From: CAZRNB01 sp964601355
GTDB taxonomy: Bacteria > Planctomycetota > Phycisphaerae > Sedimentisphaerales > Anaerobacaceae
NCBI GenBank assembly: GCA_964601355.1
Contig: CAZRNB010000021.1
Location: forward strand, 1-31,974
Length of the DNA: 31,974 nucleotides
Direction: 5' to 3'
Part shown: positions 14,866 through 21,167 of the stretch, piece after piece
Position numbering within the stretch: the stretch's first letter is position 1
How the letters are laid out: each line of letters starts with the position of its first letter
Notes under the pieces: generated by a model
Told to the model about the DNA's origin: nothing
What the model saw: the letters and a program-made list of their open reading frames with translations, nothing else
The model's database searches: none
Position numbers and translations under genes: made by a program

Positions 14866-15585
14866 ATGGATATATCTATTGTCATACCGGCACTTAATGA
14901 AAGCCAAAAGATAGCTCTTGATGTTGAAATGGCCGCAACATTTTTGGAAAGTAATAAATTCAAAGGAGAAATTATAATCGTCGACGACGGCAGCACGGAC
15001 GAAACCTGCGAAACTGCAAAAAGCGTTAAGGTTCCGCTAAGTTTAACATTAAAGGTCATTCGGAATGAGCAGCATCGCGGCAAAGGCTACGCCGTTCGAA
15101 TGGGCATGAAAGAGACCAGCGGTAAATACGTAATGTTTGCCGACAGCGGCTGTTGTGTGCCATACGGAAACGCTTTGCTGGGTTTGGAAATGCTGAAAGA
15201 TGAGAGCTGTGATATTGCGCACGGCTCAAGAAAATTAGCAGAAAGCTGTCTCCATACAGTTCAGCCCTGGCGTCGGCGAATCTCTTCAATGGCTTTTAAG
15301 TGGTTGATAAAAAGACTTGTACAAATTCCTCCAGAACTGACAGACACACAATGCGGCTTCAAAATATACAAGGGCGATGTAGCCAGAGAGCTTTACAAGC
15401 AATGTATTAGTGACGGTTTTATGTTTGATATCGAAATTATTCTGCGTGCACGGAAACAAGGCTACCGAATAAAAGAATTTTCGGTTGAATGGACCTGCGA
15501 CCTTGACAGCAGATTGTCACTTGCACGCACGCTATGGCCTGTTATCTCCGAGCTGCGTGCCATCAAACGGGCATTGTCGAATTAA
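14866..15585 (+). CDS. Family 2 glycosyltransferase, DPM1/ALG5-like
   Basis: A 239-aa GT-A enzyme resembling dolichyl/polyprenyl-phosphate hexosyltransferases, which move a sugar from a nucleotide donor to a lipid phosphate on the cytoplasmic face. It has SIVIPALNESQKI, IIIVDDGSTDET, RGKGYAVRMGM, and the later DTQCGFKIYKGDVA and FMFDIEIILRARKQGY segments that mark the ALG5/DPM1 branch. The usual DxD (ADAD) is written ADSGCC here, so the second metal-binding Asp is missing. No transmembrane tail is present. It converges on apbE with a 4-nt overlap. It could supply lipid-linked sugar to the TIGR03663-type glycosyltransferase encoded two genes away on the other strand (inference). Confidence 0.85.
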   Translation: MDISIVIPALNESQKIALDVEMAATFLESNKFKGEIIIVDDGSTDETCETAKSVKVPLSLTLKVIRNEQHRGKGYAVRMGMKETSGKYVMFADSGCCVPYGNALLGLEMLKDESCDIAHGSRKLAESCLHTVQPWRRRISSMAFKWLIKRLVQIPPELTDTQCGFKIYKGDVARELYKQCISDGFMFDIEIILRARKQGYRIKEFSVEWTCDLDSRLSLARTLWPVISELRAIKRALSN

Positions 15586-16583
15586 AAATCCCACGAACCA
15601 AACCGCAAAATCCTGTCTTCTTGTATTTCCTGTCCTTCATACTCAAGTATGACCATAGCCTGTACCTGTGGACGCCGCTTGCAATACTGTTTGATTTCAT
15701 CCGGCGTCATAACCATAAAGGCGGTCGAGAGGGCGTCGGCCGTTGCAGCATCGTTGGCACAGGCCCAGGCAGCAAATTTATCTTCGACCGGACGCCCCTG
15801 CCGTGGATCAATAATATGCCGACCCCACTGTAAACCTGAGCCACTCATAGCCCGGCACTGCAAATAAATGCAAGCTAAAGTTTGTTCGCGATTGCGTGGA
15901 TCGCTCAATGTTATCGGCCAACCTTTCCGGCTACGGCTCAGCGTGCTTTGGCAGACTCTGTTCCGATTAGGCGAGCCTTCGCCGAGACGAGTCATATTGA
16001 CCGGGGCATTGAGGGCTAAAACCGAACTGTAGCCTCCATGTAGCAGAGCAGTGTCGATACTCCAGTCACGCAATAGCTCCACCATTCGGTCAAGGGCGTA
16101 GCCTTTGCCGATACCGCCGAGATCAATCTGTACTGAACTGCTCAGCAGCTCCACCGTGAAATCAGCCTCATTTAATTTTATAAGATTCAAACTCCCGCCT
16201 TTGGCCAAATTTTCAATTTTCGATTTTCGATTTTCGATTTTTTGGTAGTCAAAGGTAACATCAAAAGCTCCGCTGGTTTCAACACAAATTTGTACACTGA
16301 GCCGCAGACATTCAAAGGCGGCCAGCCCGATCCGCACAGGCTGATTGGCAGCGAGATTATTTATGCGGGAGATGTCACTATTTTCAATAAATCTGCTAAG
16401 CTCGCTCTCAAGGCGGTCAAGCTCATTAAAGGCAGCCCTTGCTGCCTGCTGAGCATAGCGTGCATTTTTATGCTGAATATAAATCTCGAAAGTTGTTGCC
16501 ATCGCTTCGTGCGAAAAACGGTGAATACCGTGTATGGAGCTCCAGTCGCCTTCGACAAGGTTGTCCGGTTGTGAATGAGTCAT
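15582..16583 (-). CDS. apbE: FAD:protein FMN transferase ApbE
   Basis: ApbE attaches FMN through a phosphoester to Thr/Ser of flavoproteins outside the cytoplasm, or supports flavin and Fe-S metabolism. Landmarks are MATTFEIYI, ELDRLESELSRF, DVTFDYQK, the hallmark IDLGGIGKGYALDR, LLHGGYSS (usually GGDI), HIIDPRQGRP, and the metal-site segment AATADALSTAFMVM. No signal peptide or lipobox is seen. The ATG overlaps the stop of the upstream glycosyltransferase as ATGA, so translation is coupled. Two in-frame insertions are present: a KIENRKSKIEN segment (bases 16212-16247, AATTTTCGATTTTCG repeat) and a LGEGSPNRNR-to-RSRKGWP segment (bases about 15915-15995). The target protein in this organism is not apparent from the window. 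Confidence 0.9.
   Translation of the reverse strand: MTHSQPDNLVEGDWSSIHGIHRFSHEAMATTFEIYIQHKNARYAQQAARAAFNELDRLESELSRFIENSDISRINNLAANQPVRIGLAAFECLRLSVQICVETSGAFDVTFDYQKIENRKSKIENLAKGGSLNLIKLNEADFTVELLSSSVQIDLGGIGKGYALDRMVELLRDWSIDTALLHGGYSSVLALNAPVNMTRLGEGSPNRNRVCQSTLSRSRKGWPITLSDPRNREQTLACIYLQCRAMSGSGLQWGRHIIDPRQGRPVEDKFAAWACANDAATADALSTAFMVMTPDEIKQYCKRRPQVQAMVILEYEGQEIQEDRILRFGSWDF
16210..16247 (-). repeat. In-frame IENRKSKIEN-coding repeat inside apbE
   Basis: The plus strand repeats ATTTTCGATTTTCG three to four times, encoding KIENRKSKIEN on the minus strand, between two regions conserved in ApbE. The spacing of the repeat unit keeps the frame open. Confidence 0.7.
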
Positions 16584-18262
16584 TTTTCACCCGATTTTTG
16601 TTGCAGGTGGTCCTGCAAATCCTTCGGCACATAGCCGCGTAATTCAATACCCGGCCTTAGCTCCATATAATTATCAAAAAGAGGCAGATATAGTTTCTTT
16701 TCACCAGGCGGCGGTAATTCATATAACTTTCTTAAAAGCTCTTCTTCAACGCTCGGCGAGGCGATAATAACAGAGGCCGATGTCACCCTATCAGTCACGG
16801 CAGTCCAGTAGCCGACATTTGGAAATGCACGCAGATACCACGGAAATGGCCAAAAGTTGTGCTCATCGGGGCAAACAAAATGCATCTCCATCTTTTTGCC
16901 GTCCGGGTGAGCCTTTGCAATATCCTCAATTCTGCCAACCATAGCAAAGATGTCCGTCGTTGTATGAGCATAGACGTAAGGATTACGAGGATCAGCGTAA
17001 TACTTATAATTTGCCAAGTACCCCTGCCAGGCAAGATGGAAACCGCCGAGAAGCAAAAGCAAAGCTATGATTGTTTTAACTAAAAATTTCGGTGTCATCC
17101 TCAATAATGCCGCGGCCCCGACGCCGGCTAATAAAATCATTCCATGCAGAAAACCCAGCATACACCACGGAGTTTTATGCCGGATTGCAGAATATGCTAT
17201 GGTCAAAATCAACGTGTAAAAGGCAAGAAATCTGAGCAGATTATAATTACCATCAGTCAATGTTTTTGCTCTTATACTGACTATAAAACCAATCAAGGCC
17301 AGAAAGACTATAAAAGCCTCGCTCCAGATGGGGCCTTGGCCGAATCTATAATAAATGAGCATTTTCAGGTAGTAGTACCACGGATGAAAATGCAGGCTAT
17401 TATAGCCGGCTCGGTCAAAATAAGTGGCATAAGTACGAATGGAATCCAATACTCCGCTGGGATTTGTAAAAAATGACGAATAAAAAAGTGCCGACATCAA
17501 TATAGCGGCTGCACAACCTGCAATTATATGCAAAAAGTCCAAATGACGGATGACGGACGACGGACGACAGAAAATCTGTCTTCTGTCTTCTGTCTCCTGT
17601 CTTCTGATATAAAGTGTTAGCAAAAGCGCCAATAGCATTGAAAAGAGAGCAATGATACACGTTTCCTTCGTAGCATGCATCAGGCCGAGTGACATACCGG
17701 CCAGGATAATCCAGATGATTTTTTTACTCCGGGCGTAACGGTAGCTAAAAACAATAAAGGCAAAGGTAAAGAAGACCAATAACGTTTCCTGGATGTAATA
17801 CCGGCTGTAAAAAATCATCGCCGGTGAGACAGCAGTCAAAATGACGGCATAAACGGCGCCGCTTGTCCCCAGCCCGTCAGCAATGAGTAAAATCAGCAGA
17901 ACCGTCAATACGCCGAAAACAGCAGGTACGATGCGCAACGTTAATTCACTGACTTCGGTGAGTTTTTTAGCAGAGTTTAGCCATGCTGGTATCAAAGTCA
18001 GGTAATTAAGCGTGGGGCCGTGATATTCATTAGGGTCATAAGCATAGGCGCCCTCTTCCAATAGTTTGCCGAACTTTATCGCGTGAACCGCCTCATCGGT
18101 GTGCATAGGCCGTTGCTGTAATCGCGGCAGACGAAATGCCAGCGCCAAACCTGCGGCGATAAGAAAAACCCCCACGTTAAACGTGGGGGCTAAACCTGCC
18201 TTGATCTCGGTCGAAAAATATTTAGCCCCGCAACTTATTGCGGGGTTGTTTAGTGGTTTCAT
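16580..18262 (-). CDS. TIGR03663-family (Agl23-like) membrane glycosyltransferase
   Basis: A 560-aa polytopic membrane protein of the GT-C superfamily (GT39-like). After the first membrane helix (about 31-45) comes the extracytoplasmic loop motif PMHTDEAVHAIKF with Asp56-Glu57 as probable catalytic acidic residues. Then YAYDPNEYHGPTLNYLTLIP, the signature of the TIGR03663 family (called flippase activity-associated in archaea), and about ten further helices. The start ATG overlaps the stop of the upstream lipoprotein gene (ATGA), fixing it firmly. Residues 5-33 are encoded by two hairpin repeats in a row (18216-18247 and 18167-18194), and a loop near residue 225 (RRQETEDRRQ to RPSSVIRH) by another repeat (17541-17606). 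Probably transfers a lipid-carried sugar to an envelope acceptor. Confidence 0.85.
   Translation of the reverse strand: MKPLNNPAISCGAKYFSTEIKAGLAPTFNVGVFLIAAGLALAFRLPRLQQRPMHTDEAVHAIKFGKLLEEGAYAYDPNEYHGPTLNYLTLIPAWLNSAKKLTEVSELTLRIVPAVFGVLTVLLILLIADGLGTSGAVYAVILTAVSPAMIFYSRYYIQETLLVFFTFAFIVFSYRYARSKKIIWIILAGMSLGLMHATKETCIIALFSMLLALLLTLYIRRQETEDRRQIFCRPSSVIRHLDFLHIIAGCAAAILMSALFYSSFFTNPSGVLDSIRTYATYFDRAGYNSLHFHPWYYYLKMLIYYRFGQGPIWSEAFIVFLALIGFIVSIRAKTLTDGNYNLLRFLAFYTLILTIAYSAIRHKTPWCMLGFLHGMILLAGVGAAALLRMTPKFLVKTIIALLLLLGGFHLAWQGYLANYKYYADPRNPYVYAHTTTDIFAMVGRIEDIAKAHPDGKKMEMHFVCPDEHNFWPFPWYLRAFPNVGYWTAVTDRVTSASVIIASPSVEEELLRKLYELPPPGEKKLYLPLFDNYMELRPGIELRGYVPKDLQDHLQQKSGEK
17541..17606 (-). 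repeat. GACGGACGACGG / GTCTTCTGTCTTC tract inside the membrane glycosyltransferase
   Basis: The plus strand runs ATGACGGATGACGGACGACG followed by several TCTGTCTTC units; the halves are partly complementary only at ACAGA/TCTGT. It encodes a polar loop between two membrane helices. It belongs with the GACGAGGGACGA-type tracts elsewhere in the window. Confidence 0.6.
18167..18194 (+). repeat. Hairpin repeat, copy 1 (GT gene)
   Basis: AACCCCCACGT-taa-ACGTGGGGGCTAAA: a perfect 9-bp stem CCCCCACGT/ACGTGGGGG between the flanks AA and CTAAA. It lies inside the membrane glycosyltransferase gene (residues 23-32) and keeps the frame. Confidence 0.85.
18216..18247 (-). repeat. Hairpin repeat, copy 2 (GT gene start)
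   Basis: On the minus strand AACCCCGCAA-taag-TTGCGGGG then CTAAATATTT. The 8-bp stem differs from the other copies while the flanks AACCCC and GGGGCTAAATATTT are the same. It begins five codons after the start codon of the glycosyltransferase gene. Confidence 0.85.
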
Positions 18263-19161
18263 CCTACGGGCTTTCCGTACACTTCCACCTCGATATAGTG
18301 GTTCATGTCATTAACGTGATTGCCCTTACTACAAAGGCGAACGTAACGGCCATGAACACCTTTGGCATCTATAAGCTTTCCCTCATTAGTTTCGACATAA
18401 TGCTTATCCTTGCCAACACCAAAGCCGGCAGAATTGTCAATATCATTGTTAAATATGGTCTTGACGTTCGTAATGAAATCCGGATCATCGGCAACCTGTA
18501 TGACGACATCAAAATAAACGTGACCCTGCTTGTGGTAGTGCCATACCACGACGGCATATATCTCATGTTTGGCCGCCAGGTCGATAGTGACATGCTGCAG
18601 ACCCGGCCCCAGCTCAACATAGCTGCCTTCGGATGCCTCTTTATCTCCGTCGGTAATATACTCAAGCTCGCCGATAATAGGCATTTCATCGCTGGAGGTA
18701 ACTTTCTTTCCAAATGCCACATTCCTGGTTCCGACCGGCACCAAAAAAGGCTCTCGAACCTTACCGGTCGGTTTCTCCAGATTGGGCACCGCGGCCGGCT
18801 GAGGCGTACCAACAAACTGCGCTTTGGGCAGCAATATCTCAAGCGGCGCCATCTCGACGCCGGCCTTGACGCCTGCTGAAGGATGATTCGGTTCTGTCGA
18901 TTCTTTCGGCTTGGCCGCAGGCGCATTCGGCTCGCCTTTTTTGAATGGAGCCGCAGTGGTCCCGCCTTGTGGGGATGCAGGCGGTGCTTTTTCTTGTTTC
19001 TGAGCAGATGGTTTTGCTTGCTCAGCCTGTTTGCCTGCTACGTTTTGCTGTTTCCCAGGAGGAGAAGGCGATTTCCTGCAGGCTACGGCAACAAACAAAG
19101 ACCCTGATAGTAAAACCAGAACTAAACACTTTATCCTTGACTCAATATGGCTTCTTATCAT
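18259..19161 (-). CDS. Lipoprotein with discoidin (F5/8 type C)-like domain
   Basis: A 300-aa envelope protein. Signal sequence with a lipobox ending VAVAC, Cys28 being the lipidation site. A Pro/Ala/Lys/Gln-rich linker runs from about 30 to 140. The C-terminal domain (about 145-298) has RNVAFGKKVTSSDE, ITDGDKEASEGSYVELGPG and LQHVTIDLAAKHEIYAVVVWHY, then GRYVRLCSKGN and YIEVEVYG. This is the pattern of discoidin/galactose-binding-like domains, where the NVA..KVT opening and the GRYVR strand are typical. Such domains bind carbohydrate or other surface ligands. A strong promoter and GAGGT ribosome site precede it, and its stop codon overlaps the next gene's ATG. It leads the operon with the membrane glycosyltransferase and apbE, so it may be that system's surface partner (inference). 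Confidence 0.75.
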   Translation of the reverse strand: MIRSHIESRIKCLVLVLLSGSLFVAVACRKSPSPPGKQQNVAGKQAEQAKPSAQKQEKAPPASPQGGTTAAPFKKGEPNAPAAKPKESTEPNHPSAGVKAGVEMAPLEILLPKAQFVGTPQPAAVPNLEKPTGKVREPFLVPVGTRNVAFGKKVTSSDEMPIIGELEYITDGDKEASEGSYVELGPGLQHVTIDLAAKHEIYAVVVWHYHKQGHVYFDVVIQVADDPDFITNVKTIFNNDIDNSAGFGVGKDKHYVETNEGKLIDAKGVHGRYVRLCSKGNHVNDMNHYIEVEVYGKPVG

Positions 19162-19208
19162 TTTCGACCTCGAAAAATTTGTGTCTTTAATCTTTATATC
19201 GATGGCCT

Positions 19209-19237
19209 ATATTAACCGATGTGCCATATATTGTCAA
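19209..19237 (-). promoter_or_regulatory. Strong sigma70-type promoter of the lipoprotein-glycosyltransferase-apbE operon
   Basis: On the minus strand TTGACA (plus 19232-19237), 17 nt, TAATAT (plus 19209-19214). A start near 19202 leaves a leader of about 40 nt and the GAGGT ribosome site before the ATG at 19161. It lies in the 140-nt gap after the MFS gene, so the operon can be transcribed independently. Confidence 0.7.
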
Positions 19238-19302
19238 GACCAGCTCGCCATCAACCTTAGCCTTTTGTCTGCCATTGGTTGTACGGGCACATGATGTTCT
19301 TT

Positions 19303-20454
19303 TCAGAGCCTGCCGAGGATCAGCGATAAAATAATCATGGCTATACACGCAGGAACCAGCAGCTTCAGGCTCTTTTGGATTGATGAGCCTTTTGCCAGAT
19401 TGCCGATTGCCTTGGGTACGATCACTGCTCCCAGCAGGCCCACGGCAAAAATAATTCCAAAAACGCTTCCGAAGTTCTCCGGGTGTTTGGCATAAGTCAC
19501 TCCGACAATTGTCGGAAAGCACGGCGCAAAAAACAAGCCGGCGCTGGCAGCCAGGGCGCTCGTCCAGATGGCGCTGCTTCTTCCCATCGCAATGATTATT
19601 AAGCACGCGATAATAGCTGCTCCTGCAACAAACCAGCTTCCGTATTCTGTAATGCTGCCGACCTGACTTGTTATAAGCCGGCCTGCCATCATAGCTATTG
19701 CGAAGGCCGAAAGCATCTGCTGAGACGTGGCATCCACAATAGAGCCATCTATGTTTGAGAAGTCCCTGCTTATGATTTCTTTGCTGTAGGACGGCAGCCA
19801 GTTACAGAAAGACGACTCCAGACTGATGTAGCAAAATAGCGACAGGGCTGCGACCAAAACGGCAGGCTCCTTGAGAAGCGCAACCGCGTCGGACAATGCA
19901 AAACCAGCCTTTACCTGCGGGTACTTCGCCATAACGGCTAAAATCACCGGGGCAACCGCAATAACAGCCAGAGCCGACACTGCATTTTCAAAAGATGTTT
20001 TCTTAAACAAGAAGCTGACAGCTAAGGGCGTCACAAAAAGGCCAAGCCCGAAGAACACATTGCCCAGATTGCTCGCCGCCGCGGGATTTTTGCCGCCGAA
20101 TAACACCACGGGAATAAGCGTGTTGCCTGCTGTATTCAGCGCCATTGCTCCGAAGCCGAGCAGCAGGCAAGGCAAAAGGACTGACCCATAGCTCTGCCCG
20201 CGGGCAAGGATAAAGATACAAACAGCAACTGCCAGGAATCCAAAAATAGCTACCGGCTTATAGCCAATCTTATCCACCACGACACCTGTAACCAGCGAAG
20301 CTATCAGGCACGTGAACATAAACGCCGAAATGAGCGAGCCGAATTTGCCAGCATCGATCTTCAGCCGAGGCATCAGCTTCACACTAATAGACCCCAATAG
20401 AGAGAAACACATCCCTAAGCCGAAGACACATAGTAAAGCCACCACTTTATCCAT
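19303..20454 (-). CDS. MFS transporter, sugar (FucP/GlcP-like) type
   Basis: A 383-aa membrane protein with about 12 helices. The segment GKFGSLISAFMFTCLIASLVTGVVVDKIGYKPV is the MFS loop 2-3 signature (G-x3-D-x2-G-x-K/R-P). NTAGNTLIPVVLF, SNLGNVFFGLGLFVTPL and the C-terminal FGSVFGIIFAVGLLGA resemble fucose/glucose-type sugar:H+ symporters. AAGGGAC precedes the ATG. It follows the cytochrome b gene by 38 nt and is probably co-transcribed with the genes upstream. A sugar or sugar-acid produced by the exported oxidoreductases is a plausible cargo, but the substrate cannot be read from sequence. Confidence 0.82.
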   Translation of the reverse strand: MDKVVALLCVFGLGMCFSLLGSISVKLMPRLKIDAGKFGSLISAFMFTCLIASLVTGVVVDKIGYKPVAIFGFLAVAVCIFILARGQSYGSVLLPCLLLGFGAMALNTAGNTLIPVVLFGGKNPAAASNLGNVFFGLGLFVTPLAVSFLFKKTSFENAVSALAVIAVAPVILAVMAKYPQVKAGFALSDAVALLKEPAVLVAALSLFCYISLESSFCNWLPSYSKEIISRDFSNIDGSIVDATSQQMLSAFAIAMMAGRLITSQVGSITEYGSWFVAGAAIIACLIIIAMGRSSAIWTSALAASAGLFFAPCFPTIVGVTYAKHPENFGSVFGIIFAVGLLGAVIVPKAIGNLAKGSSIQKSLKLLVPACIAMIILSLILGRL

Positions 20455-20492
20455 ATTTGTCCCTTTCTTCCTAATTGATTATTGAATACTGA

Positions 20493-21152
20493 CTATTTTG
20501 TCATTCTTTTCGAATAGACAAGAATCAAAAGGTACGTATGGAAAATTACAGCCGTCGCGAAAAATACTGCGCAATAACGATGTGTATCGGCAAGCAGATT
20601 CTGCCAATAAGTTCCAAAAAACGGGAACATGCTCAGGATGATAGACAGAATTAAGGGTATAGCTGATGCGACAATCAGCCAAAAGCTGATCTTTTCTGAA
20701 AGCTCATGCTTGTAGGGGACATCCTTATTTATATTTTCCCGTTGCAGGATTCGCTGCAGCCACGGCCAATATTGCTTGTCCAGCCGGCAGTTATGAGCCC
20801 ACATTACTGCTAAAACGGCTATACAAATTGCAAAAACCGGCGCCGCTGTCGCATGTATCATCAGCCAATAGCCGGAAATTGTTGTTCCATGAATGATTTT
20901 GGAGTAAAAACCAGTGATGAATAATATCACAAAGCAAAGCATCGCGAATAGATAAATAAGCTTTCTAAAAGCACCGGCTAAACTCAGTTTCTGAGGAATA
21001 AAGAGCAGGGTGAACAGAAAAACCAAACCACGAAGGACGAGGGACGGGCGACGGGGGACGAGCGACGAAATGCGGGGCCGGGAAATAATCCAGTGAATGA
21101 AAACACCCACAAATGTAACTATGAAACATAGAACAGATACTGTACGAAACAT
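20493..21152 (-). CDS. Membrane cytochrome b (b561/hydrogenase-b type)
   Basis: A 219-aa integral membrane protein with about five helices and histidines placed within helices as haem ligands or near them: FIHWII, IIHGTTISGYWLMIHA, WAHNCR, DTHRYCA, IFHTYLL. The pattern fits the cytochrome b561/Ni-Fe hydrogenase b-subunit group, which passes electrons between quinones and periplasmic partners. The gene starts 15 nt after the heptahaem cytochrome, so the two probably form one complex. No Shine-Dalgarno site is visible, because the space is taken up by a TAGAATTTAGAATT repeat; translation may be coupled. Residues about 24-39 (SRPRISSLVPRRPSL) come from a GACGAGGGACG tract at 21031-21069. Confidence 0.75.
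   Translation of the reverse strand: MFRTVSVLCFIVTFVGVFIHWIISRPRISSLVPRRPSLVLRGLVFLFTLLFIPQKLSLAGAFRKLIYLFAMLCFVILFITGFYSKIIHGTTISGYWLMIHATAAPVFAICIAVLAVMWAHNCRLDKQYWPWLQRILQRENINKDVPYKHELSEKISFWLIVASAIPLILSIILSMFPFFGTYWQNLLADTHRYCAVFFATAVIFHTYLLILVYSKRMTK
21031..21069 (-). repeat. GACGAGGGACGGGCGACGG tract inside the cytochrome b gene
   Basis: Six G/C-rich hexamer-like units of the GACGAG/GACGGG type, in frame, in the loop after the first membrane helix. Same family as 1447-1470, 26250-26275 and 29351-29376. Confidence 0.6.
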
Positions 21153-21167
21153 ACGTAAATTTAGAGT

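Noticed and set aside
18238..18879. 213-codon plus-strand frame
   Set aside because: Antisense to the discoidin-like lipoprotein, which has a lipobox, promoter and operon overlaps.
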